The notes under the pieces: model-generated | The model's database searches: none | What the model was told of the DNA's origin: nothing | Seen by the model: the letters and a program-made list of their open reading frames with translations, nothing else | Assembly: GCA_964575715.1 (NCBI GenBank) | Contig: CAZNSG010000332.1 | Location: 1 to 5,570 of the forward strand | Length of the DNA stretch: 5,570 nucleotides | Direction: 5' to 3' | Source of the DNA: PNAI01 sp964575715 | GTDB lineage: Bacteria; Pseudomonadota; Alphaproteobacteria; Rhizobiales; Xanthobacteraceae | Translations under genes and position numbers: made by a program | Part shown: positions 1 to 5,516 of the stretch, piece by piece | How the letters are laid out: every line of letters begins with the position of its first letter | Numbering within the stretch: position 1 is the stretch's first letter

Positions 1-175
1 CATTACCGATCTTCGCATCCCCTTCCTTCGCCTGGTGCTGTTCTTCGTCAAGGCGTCTCTCGCGGCGATTCCGGCCGCCATCATCGTAGGCATCATCGTG
101 ATGGTGCTGGCCGCGATCCTGATGACGTCGTTGGGCGGCAGCCCCACGTTCGTCTTCCGTCGCTGGGGGATCTGA
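1..175 (+). CDS. C-terminal part of an unidentified membrane protein (5' end outside window)
   Basis: An open frame enters from the left edge (first full codon at base 2) and ends with TGA at 173-175, giving 57 visible residues. Third codon positions are mostly G or C, as in the neighbouring genes, which supports real coding. The visible part begins with a short mixed stretch (ITDLRIPFLRLVLFFVKASL), followed by a long hydrophobic run rich in Ala, Ile, Val and Leu that is long enough for one membrane span. It ends with a short tail carrying the basic residues FRRWGI. By the positive-inside rule the tail may be cytoplasmic, which is inference only. No family motif is visible, so I cannot name the protein. 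It could be a small single-span protein or the end of a larger one. It converges on mtnP, with only 3 bases between the stops. Confidence 0.6.
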   Translation, partial: ITDLRIPFLRLVLFFVKASLAAIPAAIIVGIIVMVLAAILMTSLGGSPTFVFRRWGI

Positions 176-178
176 CGC

Positions 179-1057
179 TTAAGCCCGCCCGAGCACCCTG
201 CCCGCCACCGCGTCGAGCTTTTTCAGCAATTCCGGATCGCGCGCCTCGGGCGCGGTGATCAGCGCCTGGTCGAGCGCGCGGTCGGAGCCGATCGGACAAG
301 GCTCATGCTGGCGCGGAAAATCGCGCGCCAGCCGCGCCACCAGATTCTTGGCTTTTTCGGCGTTGCCGGTGAGCACCTTGATCACGTCCTGCACGGTGAC
401 GGCATCGTGCTCGGGGTGCCAGCAGTCGAAGTCGGTGACCATGGCGACGGTTGCGTAGCAAAGTTCGGCTTCGCGCGCGAGCTTGGCCTCCGGCATATTC
501 GTCATGCCGATGACCGAATAGCCAAGCTGCTTGTAGGTGAGGCTTTCGGCCAGCGAGGAAAACTGCGGCCCTTCGATGCACACATAAGTTCCGCCGCGCA
601 CGGTATGGATGCCTTCGGCTTCCGCCGCGGCCGCCGCGCGCATGCGTAGCCGCGGCGAGACCGGATGCGCCATCGACACATGGGCGACCAGTCCGGTGCC
701 GAAGAACGAGGTCGCGCGCTGGTGGGTACGATCGACGAACTGATCGACCAGCACGAAAGTGCCGGGCGAAAGCTCCTCCTTGAACGAACCGCAGGCCGAG
801 AGCGAAATGAGATCGGTCACGCCGGCGCGTTTTAGAACATCGATGTTGGCGCGGTAATTGATATCGGAGGGCGATATCCGGTGACCCTTGTCATGGCGCG
901 AGAGAAACACCACCGGCAGACCGGCGATCTCACCGATGCGCAGTGGCGCCGACGGCTCGCCCCAGGGGCTTTCGATGCGCTCTTCGCGCACGTTGACGAG
1001 CCCCGGCAGATCGTAGATGCCGGAACCGCCGATGATGCCGAGAACGGATTTGGTCAT
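179..1057 (-). CDS. mtnP: S-methyl-5'-thioadenosine phosphorylase
   Basis: This 292-residue cytosolic enzyme splits 5'-methylthioadenosine with phosphate into adenine and 5-methylthioribose-1-phosphate, the entry to methionine and adenine salvage. The N-terminus has the phosphate-binding loop GIIGGSG (residues 7-13). Further family motifs are SRHDKGH (53-59), SACGSFKEE (87-95), GPQFSS (163-168) and MTNMPE (185-190). TDFDCW (208-213) supplies Asp209 and Asp211, which in the human enzyme contact adenine. Their presence supports adenine rather than hypoxanthine or guanine nucleoside specificity. The start is placed at the ATG at 1057 because the family begins with the glycine-rich strand just after it. 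An in-frame start at 1144 would add 29 residues encoded by a palindromic repeat (GSSPAMT) and is rejected. No strong Shine-Dalgarno sequence precedes the ATG. The gene lies downstream of petC in the same direction, so read-through from the bc1 operon is possible across the repeat. Confidence 0.95.
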   Translation of the reverse strand: MTKSVLGIIGGSGIYDLPGLVNVREERIESPWGEPSAPLRIGEIAGLPVVFLSRHDKGHRISPSDINYRANIDVLKRAGVTDLISLSACGSFKEELSPGTFVLVDQFVDRTHQRATSFFGTGLVAHVSMAHPVSPRLRMRAAAAAEAEGIHTVRGGTYVCIEGPQFSSLAESLTYKQLGYSVIGMTNMPEAKLAREAELCYATVAMVTDFDCWHPEHDAVTVQDVIKVLTGNAEKAKNLVARLARDFPRQHEPCPIGSDRALDQALITAPEARDPELLKKLDAVAGRVLGRA

Positions 1058-1078
1058 TGCGCCATCGCCGTTGATGTT

Positions 1079-1161
1079 AATTGTCATTGCCGGGCTTGAC
1101 CCGGCAATCCATCCACTTCGCAAAAAGATGGATGCCCGGGTCAAGCCCGGGCATGACGATT
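1079..1161. repeat. 83-bp double-hairpin palindromic repeat
   Basis: The left arm (1079-1113) and right arm (1127-1161) are imperfect reverse complements around a 13-base spacer. Each arm is also a hairpin by itself: TTGCCGGG/CCCGGCAA (1087-1094 and 1100-1107, loop CTTGA) and TGCCCGGG/CCCGGGCA (1133-1140 and 1146-1153, loop TCAAG). The element starts one base past the petC stop codon and ends about 20 bases before mtnP. Arms of the type GTCATGCCCGGGCTTGACCC are, as I recall them, among the most frequent dispersed repeats in Bradyrhizobium/Rhodopseudomonas-like genomes. On the petC strand the first hairpin is followed after about seven bases by five T residues, so it may act as a weak terminator or as a 3'-end mRNA stabiliser; this is inference. 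Confidence 0.85.
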
Positions 1162-1162
1162 G

Positions 1163-2014
1163 TTAAGCGTGGCCTTTCACCGCCGACCACACTTTCTTCT
1201 TGGTGAAGTAAAGCAGGCCGGCGAAAATAATCAGGAACACCATCACCTGGAAGCCGATGCGTTTGCGCGCATTGAGGTGCGGTTCCGCCGCCCACATCAG
1301 AAAGGCGGTGAGGTCTCTGGCGTATTGCTCGGCGGTTTGCGGTGCGCCGTCGTCATAGGTCACACCGCCGGTATACATCAAGACCGGTTTCGGCATGGCG
1401 ATGGCGTTGCCGGGGAAATACTTGTTGTAGGCGAGCCCCGATGGAACATTGACGCCGGCAGGCGGTTTGTCTTCGTAACCGATGAGCAGCGCGACAATAT
1501 AATCCGGGCCCTGCTCCTGATATTGCGTGAAGGCATCAAGCACGAACCAGGGAAAGCCGCGCTCGTAGCCGCGCGCCTTGGCGATCACCGAGAAATCCGG
1601 CGGCACGGCGTTGTAGCGCGCGCGCGCCGCATTGTCGTTGGGGAACGGCGGCGGGAAGCGATCGGCCGGCCGGCCCCTGCGCTCGAACATTTCGCCCTGC
1701 TCGTTGGGGCCGTCCTGCACGGTGTATTCACTCGCGAGCTGCCTGATCTGCGCGTCGGAATAGCCCAGCGCACCGGACTCGCCGAGATTGCGGAACGAGA
1801 GCATGGAAAGTCCGTGGCAGACGGCGCACACCTCGCGATAGACCTTGAATCCGCGCTGAAGCTGGGCCGGATCGTAGCTGCCGAAGGGGCCGGCGAACGA
1901 CCATTTCTGCCGCGGCGGCGCCGGCTGGGCGGGGTCCGCCGCCGCCGCGGAATACGGCGCGATCAGCCCAACGAGCGAGGCGGCAAGAACAGCGGCAAGG
2001 ATGGGTCGCGCCAT
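1163..2014 (-). CDS. petC: Cytochrome c1 of the cytochrome bc1 complex
   Basis: This 283-residue subunit carries the covalently bound c-type heme that takes electrons from the Rieske cluster and passes them to soluble or membrane-bound cytochrome c. Residues 1-26 form a signal peptide with a hydrophobic core (ILAAVLAASLVGLIA) ending in Ala-rich sequence, so the heme domain lies in the periplasm. The heme site is CAVCH (63-67). Met207 in AIAMPKP is the likely sixth ligand. The NAVPPD stretch (135-140) is typical of the family. A C-terminal span (about 253-270) followed by lysines anchors the protein. The ATG at 2014 was chosen because it opens the signal peptide; a weak purine stretch (GAAGAGAT) precedes it. 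The frame remains open far upstream, but only as a shadow of petB. The gene starts 20 bases after the petB stop and is therefore a separate cistron, unlike the fused fbcH gene of Bradyrhizobium. Confidence 0.96.
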   Translation of the reverse strand: MARPILAAVLAASLVGLIAPYSAAAADPAQPAPPRQKWSFAGPFGSYDPAQLQRGFKVYREVCAVCHGLSMLSFRNLGESGALGYSDAQIRQLASEYTVQDGPNEQGEMFERRGRPADRFPPPFPNDNAARARYNAVPPDFSVIAKARGYERGFPWFVLDAFTQYQEQGPDYIVALLIGYEDKPPAGVNVPSGLAYNKYFPGNAIAMPKPVLMYTGGVTYDDGAPQTAEQYARDLTAFLMWAAEPHLNARKRIGFQVMVFLIIFAGLLYFTKKKVWSAVKGHA

Positions 2015-2034
2015 GAATATCTCTTCGCCTGACT

Positions 2035-3279
2035 TTAAGTTGCCGTGCCGGTCTTCACCGGAGACAAGATCGATTCCGAAATGGAATTGGGCAGCGGCTT
2101 GGTTTTCTCGAACAGGCCGAGCAGTGGCAAGATGACGAGGAAGTGCAGGAAGTAATAGGCGGTCAGAATGCGCGCGGCAATGACATAGCCGCCTTCCGCA
2201 GGCTTCGCGCCAAGCCAGCCCAGCCCCACACACACGATCACGAAGATCCAGAAGAACTGCCGGTAGAGCGGACGATAGTTGGCGGAGCGTACACGCGAGG
2301 TGTCGAGCCACGGCAGGAATGCAAGAATGACGATCGAACCGCCGAGCGCGACAACACCCATGAGCTTGCTCGGGATCGCGCGCAGGATGGCGTAGAATGG
2401 CAAATAGTACCATTCGGGCACGATATGCGTCGGGGTGACCGCCGGATTGGCTGGGATGTAATTGTCGGGATGGCCCATATAGTTCGGCATATAAAACACG
2501 AACCAGGCGAGCACGATGCAGAACACGATAAACAGAAATGAATCCTTGACCGTGGCGTAGGGCGTGAAGGCAAGTGTGTCCTGCGCCGATTTTGGCTCGA
2601 TGCCGGTCGGATTGTTCTGGCCCACGACGTGCAGCGCCCAGACGTGCAGCCCGACGACGCCGACAATCACGAAGGGCAGCAGGTAGTGGAGCGCGTAGAA
2701 ACGATTGAGCGTCGGATTGCCGACCGCGTAGCCGCCCCACAGCCAGCTGACGATCGACTCGCCGACCAGCGGAATCGCCGAAAACAGATTGGTGATGACG
2801 GTCGCCGCCCAGAAGCTCATCTGGCCCCAGGGCAGCACGTAGCCCATGAAGCCGGTGATGATCATCAAGAGCAGCAGGACGACGCCGAGGATCCAGATCA
2901 GCTCGCGCGGCTCCTTGTAGGAGCCATAGTACATGCCGCGGAACATGTGGATATAAGCGGCCAGGAAGAACAACGAGGCGCCGTTGGCGTGCAGGTAGCG
3001 CAAGAGCCAGCCGTAGTTGACGTTGCGCATGATGTGCTCGACGGAATTAAACGCAAAATCGACGTGCGGCGTGTAGTGCATGGCCAGCACGATGCCGGTG
3101 ATGAACTGAGCTACCAGAATGAGCGAAAGGATGCCGCCGAACGTCCACCAATAATTGAGATTGCGCGGTGTCGGGTAGACCACGAACGACGAATAGATCA
3201 GCCCGCCGATCGGCAGCCGGCGCTCGATCCATTTCATTACTGGGTTTTTTGGCTGGTAAGTCGGGTGGCCACTCATCAT
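2035..3279 (-). CDS. petB: Cytochrome b of the cytochrome bc1 complex
   Basis: This integral membrane subunit of 414 residues (413 if the second ATG is used) carries hemes bL and bH and forms the quinol-oxidation (Qo) and quinone-reduction (Qi) sites. The four heme ligands are visible as two His pairs 14 residues apart, His97/His111 and His198/His212, the spacing expected of bc1 rather than b6f. The Qo-site PEWY motif is at 288-291. The GYVLPWGQMSFW stretch (146-157) of the Qo region is intact. Several long hydrophobic segments match the eight-helix fold, and the length is typical of full-length bacterial bc1 cytochrome b. Two adjacent ATG codons can serve as start (3279 and 3276). GAGG at 3284-3287 lies 4 bases from the first and 7 from the second, so the second may be preferred. 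The gene follows petA after 6 bases. Confidence 0.98.
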   Translation of the reverse strand: MMSGHPTYQPKNPVMKWIERRLPIGGLIYSSFVVYPTPRNLNYWWTFGGILSLILVAQFITGIVLAMHYTPHVDFAFNSVEHIMRNVNYGWLLRYLHANGASLFFLAAYIHMFRGMYYGSYKEPRELIWILGVVLLLLMIITGFMGYVLPWGQMSFWAATVITNLFSAIPLVGESIVSWLWGGYAVGNPTLNRFYALHYLLPFVIVGVVGLHVWALHVVGQNNPTGIEPKSAQDTLAFTPYATVKDSFLFIVFCIVLAWFVFYMPNYMGHPDNYIPANPAVTPTHIVPEWYYLPFYAILRAIPSKLMGVVALGGSIVILAFLPWLDTSRVRSANYRPLYRQFFWIFVIVCVGLGWLGAKPAEGGYVIAARILTAYYFLHFLVILPLLGLFEKTKPLPNSISESILSPVKTGTAT

Positions 3280-3283
3280 GGAA

Positions 3284-3287
3284 CCTC
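3284..3287 (-). promoter_or_regulatory. petB ribosome binding site overlapping the petA stop codon
   Basis: On the minus strand the petA stop TGA (3288-3286) runs into GAGG, giving TGAGGTTCC directly before the tandem ATG codons of petB. The overlap suggests that translation of petA and petB is coupled, which fits two subunits needed in equal amounts. Spacing favours the ATG at 3276 over that at 3279. Confidence 0.55.
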
Positions 3288-3831
3288 AGGCCTTGGCCGG
3301 CTGGGATTCGCCAATCAGAATCTTGCTGTCGGACAGGAACGTGTAGGGAGGAATGGGCAGATTATTCGGTGCCGGTTTTACCCGCACGCGGCCGGAGGTG
3401 TCGTATTGCGAGCCGTGACAGGGACAGAACCAGCCGCCGTAATCGCCTTTATGCGCGATCGGGATACAACCGAGGTGGGTGCAGATGCCGACAAGCACAA
3501 GCCACTGGTCTTTGCCCTTCTTCACGCGATCCTGGTCCGCTTGTGGATCAGGTAAACTGCTTATTTGGACCGCGCGCGCTTCGTCGATTTCCTTTTTGGT
3601 GCGGTGGCTGATGAAGATCGGCTTGCCGCGCCAGAACACTTTTATGATCTGGCCTTGGGCGATGGGGGCGAGATCGACCTCGACCGGCGCACCGGCGGCG
3701 ATGGTCGAGGCGTCCGGATTCATCTGCGAGACCAGCGGCACCAGCGTTGCCGCTGCTCCAACGGCACCGACGGCGCCGGTCGCAATGTAGAGAAAATCGC
3801 GGCGAGTCGGCTCGGCCGATATTGTCGTCAC
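3286..3831 (-). CDS. petA: Rieske iron-sulfur subunit of the cytochrome bc1 complex
   Basis: This 181-residue protein takes the first electron from quinol at the Qo site and moves it to cytochrome c1. The cluster-binding boxes are CTHLGC (117-122) and CPCHGS (136-141). Cys117, His119, Cys136 and His139 bind the 2Fe-2S cluster, while Cys122 and Cys138 form the family disulfide. The N-terminus has a twin-arginine motif, TRRDFL (9-14), and a hydrophobic Ala/Gly/Val-rich segment (about 15-35). This is an uncleaved Tat signal anchor that exports the folded cluster domain. The start is GTG, not ATG; AAGGG lies 10 bases upstream (3842-3846), and no better in-frame start is visible between it and the preceding non-coding region. 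It is the first gene of the leftward petABC operon, and its promoter must lie in 3832-4127 or beyond. Confidence 0.97.
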   Translation of the reverse strand: MTTISAEPTRRDFLYIATGAVGAVGAAATLVPLVSQMNPDASTIAAGAPVEVDLAPIAQGQIIKVFWRGKPIFISHRTKKEIDEARAVQISSLPDPQADQDRVKKGKDQWLVLVGICTHLGCIPIAHKGDYGGWFCPCHGSQYDTSGRVRVKPAPNNLPIPPYTFLSDSKILIGESQPAKA

Positions 3832-4028
3832 GTTGGCAATTCCCTTTTTGTCAGCCCACCCGCGCTGAGCACCGCAGTTACGCCAGTTTCATTAAATATA
3901 GGCCTTGCGTACTTACCTCGCGGCGGCGGATGGACCGGCCGCCCTGGTCCTGGGGAAGGCCTCAAAAGCGGCACGATCCAGCTACGTTTTATTGGGCGTT
4001 CTATTGGCACCCTTGCCGATTGAGCGCA

Positions 4029-4044
4029 AGCCCGCTATCGGGCT
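4029..4044. repeat. Small perfect hairpin in the divergent region
   Basis: AGCCCG (4029-4034) and CGGGCT (4039-4044) are perfect reverse complements around the loop CTAT. There is no T tract on either side, so it is not a canonical terminator. It overlaps the weak candidate promoter boxes of both transcription units and could be an operator-like site; function is inferred only from position. Confidence 0.4.
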
Positions 4045-4049
4045 AACCG

Positions 4050-4089
4050 CTGAAAGTCACATAAACCCTTAGTCTATCGTGGGTTTCAG
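4050..4089. repeat. Imperfect inverted repeat upstream of trmL
   Basis: CTGAAAGTCAC (4050-4060) pairs with GTGGGTTTCAG (4079-4089) at 9 of 11 positions around an 18-base spacer. A second, overlapping pair, AAACCC (4063-4068) and GGGTTT (4081-4086), shares the right arm, so the two pairings exclude each other. It lies 38 bases before the trmL ATG. It may be a regulator site in DNA or alternative leader structures in RNA; either is speculative. Confidence 0.35.
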
Positions 4090-4127
4090 TGATCGATTCA
4101 GAGCAATTGAGGGGCGCAAAAGGCGCT

Positions 4128-4601
4128 ATGCGAATTGTCCTCTACGAGCCCGACATCCCGCAAAACACCGGTACGATTCTCCGGCTGTGCGCCTGTCTCG
4201 GGATCGAGGCGCACATCATCGAGCCGGCGGGGTTTGCGACCTCCGATCGCGCGTTTAAGCGCGCGGGCATGGATTATCTCGACCAGGTCCAACTCGTGCG
4301 GCATACCGAATGGGCGGCGTTCGACGCCTGGCGGCGGGCCGAGCAACTGCGGCTGGTGCTGTTTACTACCAAGGGAGCGACGCCGTATCTCGACCATCGC
4401 TTTTCGCCCCATGAGGTGCTGCTGTTCGGCCGCGAATCCGCGGGCGTGCCCGAGGCAGTCCATGCCGCCGCCGACGCGCGGCTGCTGATACCGATGCGGC
4501 CGGACCTGCGAGCGCTCAATGTGGCGATGGCGGCCGCCATGGCGGCGGGAGAGGCAATGCGGCAGACAAACGCGACCGATCGGGTTATTGCATCGGCATG
4601 A
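4128..4601 (+). CDS. trmL: tRNA (cytidine(34)-2'-O)-methyltransferase, SPOUT family
   Basis: The 157-residue product, the same length as E. coli TrmL, uses S-adenosylmethionine to methylate the 2'-OH of the wobble nucleotide of certain leucine tRNAs. The SPOUT motifs are in order: PQNTGTILRLCACLG (11-25) with Asn13 and Arg19, then LLFGRESAGVP (98-108), then IPMRPDLRALNV (121-132), which helps form the trefoil-knot cofactor site. The third motif has RALN where E. coli has RSMN. The protein lacks the extra N-terminal RNA-binding domain of larger SPOUT enzymes, as expected for TrmL. The ATG at 4128 was preferred over a GTG at 4089 because the family begins MRIVLYEPDIPQNTG. AAAAGG is close upstream, and GAGGGG lies 13 bases away. 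Its last bases overlap the hemF start (ATGA), so the two genes are probably translated in a coupled way. Confidence 0.92.
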   Translation: MRIVLYEPDIPQNTGTILRLCACLGIEAHIIEPAGFATSDRAFKRAGMDYLDQVQLVRHTEWAAFDAWRRAEQLRLVLFTTKGATPYLDHRFSPHEVLLFGRESAGVPEAVHAAADARLLIPMRPDLRALNVAMAAAMAAGEAMRQTNATDRVIASA

Positions 4602-5506
4602 CATCCTCCCTCCCCGACCCCGCGGTACTCGATGCGCGCAAGACCCGCGCGCGGACCTGGTTCGAGACGCTGCGCGATCAAATTTGCGCGGCGCTGGAGG
4701 CCATTGAAGACGCGCTGCCCGCCGGCGCGCCCTTCGCCGATCGCGCGGCCGGACGTTTTGAGCGCACGCCCTGGGCGCGCACGGATCATACCGGAGCGGA
4801 TGGTGGCGGCGGGGTGATGGCGATGATGCATGGCCGCGTATTCGAGAAAGTGGGCGTGCATTGCTCGACCGTGCACGGCGAATTTGCGCCGGAATTCCGC
4901 AAGGAGATTCCCGGCGCGGAAAACGATGCGCGCTTTTGGGCTTCCGGCATTTCGCTGATCGCGCATCCGCACAATCCGCAAGTGCCGGCGGTACACATGA
5001 ACACGCGCTTTGTCGTCACCCAGAAGGCTTGGTTCGGCGGCGGCGCGGATTTGACGCCGGTGCTAGAGAGGCGGCGCACGCAAGCCGATCCCGACACGCT
5101 CGCTTTTCATGCCGCGATGAAGGCCGCTTGCGACGCGCACGCGGCGGTCGCGCCCTACGACAAATACAAGAAATGGTGCGATGAATATTTTTTCCTGAAA
5201 CACCGCAACGAGATGCGCGGTATCGGTGGTATTTTTTACGATTACCTCACATCGAACGATTGGGATGCTGACTTTGCCTTTACACAAGATGTCGGCCGCG
5301 CGTTTCTCAATGTCTATCCGCAACTCGTGCGCAAGAATTTTACAACATCATGGAACGAAGCCGAGCGCGAGGAGCAACTGGTGCGGCGCGGGCGCTATGT
5401 GGAGTTCAACCTGCTGTACGACCGCGGCACGATCTTCGGTCTGCGTACGGGCGGCAATGTGGAGTCGATTCTCTCATCGCTACCGCCGCTGGTGAAGTGG
5501 CCGTAA
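4598..5506 (+). CDS. hemF: Oxygen-dependent coproporphyrinogen III oxidase
   Basis: This 302-residue enzyme converts coproporphyrinogen III to protoporphyrinogen IX using O2, two steps before heme. The family signature, Lys-x-Trp-Cys through His-Arg-x-Glu-x-Arg-Gly-Ile-Gly-Gly to Phe-x-Asp, is present at 191-215, with Tyr214 where Phe is usual. Other conserved stretches are HPHNPQVPAVHMNTRF (123-138), WFGGGADLTP (145-154) and GRYVEFNLLYDRGT (265-278). The product stops at LPPLVKWP, whereas E. coli and yeast enzymes continue about 15-25 residues past this point. The core is complete, so I regard it as functional. The start ATG overlaps the trmL stop by 4 bases, and no strong ribosome binding site is seen, consistent with coupling to trmL. 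The oxygen-independent counterpart (hemN) is not in the window. The gene diverges from the bc1 operon, whose products bind three hemes per monomer. Confidence 0.97.
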   Translation: MTSSLPDPAVLDARKTRARTWFETLRDQICAALEAIEDALPAGAPFADRAAGRFERTPWARTDHTGADGGGGVMAMMHGRVFEKVGVHCSTVHGEFAPEFRKEIPGAENDARFWASGISLIAHPHNPQVPAVHMNTRFVVTQKAWFGGGADLTPVLERRRTQADPDTLAFHAAMKAACDAHAAVAPYDKYKKWCDEYFFLKHRNEMRGIGGIFYDYLTSNDWDADFAFTQDVGRAFLNVYPQLVRKNFTTSWNEAEREEQLVRRGRYVEFNLLYDRGTIFGLRTGGNVESILSSLPPLVKWP

Positions 5507-5516
5507 AACTTTCTCC

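Larger units (their letters stand above)
3832..4127. promoter_or_regulatory. Divergent promoter region between petABC and trmL-hemF
   Basis: This 296-base stretch has no supportable gene and separates two divergent transcription units, so both promoters are expected here. Candidate rightward boxes are TTGCCG (4013-4018) and CTATCG (4035-4040), 16 bases apart. A leftward candidate is TTGCGC (minus strand, 4024-4029) with CAATAG (minus strand, 4001-4006), 17 bases apart. A second leftward AT-rich box, TATATT, lies near 3895-3900 but has no good -35 partner. All are weak matches and I could not pick one. If the leftward start is near 3995, petA has a leader of about 160 bases. The region also holds a small hairpin (4029-4044), inverted repeats around 4050-4089 and 3901-3961, and a TATTGG direct repeat (3990-3995 and 4002-4007). 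No riboswitch or known regulator box was recognised. Confidence 0.5.

Noticed and set aside
1058..1144. A 29-residue N-terminal extension of mtnP starting at 1144
   Set aside because: It is translated from the palindromic repeat, gives the typical repeat-derived peptide GSSPAMT, and precedes the point where the family's N-terminal strand begins.
1079..1161. Canonical rho-independent terminator for petC
   Set aside because: The hairpin is strong, but the T run lies about seven bases after the stem and a second hairpin follows, so it does not fit the standard form.
1077..1295. A 72-residue minus-strand frame containing MPGLDPGIHLFAK
   Set aside because: It is the classic false protein from this repeat type and overlaps the 3' end of petC in another frame.
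1160..2032. A 290-residue plus-strand open frame antisense to petC
   Set aside because: Long antisense frames are expected opposite high-GC genes; it has no recognisable motif, and petC is unmistakable on the other strand.
2015..2740. Extension of petC upstream to 2740 as one 525-residue protein
   Set aside because: The upstream part is a shadow of petB in a different frame; the ATG at 2014 opens a proper signal peptide.
2629..3555. A 308-residue plus-strand open frame across petB and petA
   Set aside because: It is rich in His, Asp, Gln, Arg and Glu, as expected from the complement of membrane-protein codons, and spans two real genes.
3828..4010. A 60-residue minus-strand frame in the divergent region, overlapping the petA start
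   Set aside because: It is low in information (Pro/Arg-rich), overlaps the petA start and has no visible ribosome binding support.
4274..4996. A 240-residue minus-strand frame across trmL and hemF
   Set aside because: It has no domain features and crosses the junction of two well-identified genes on the other strand.
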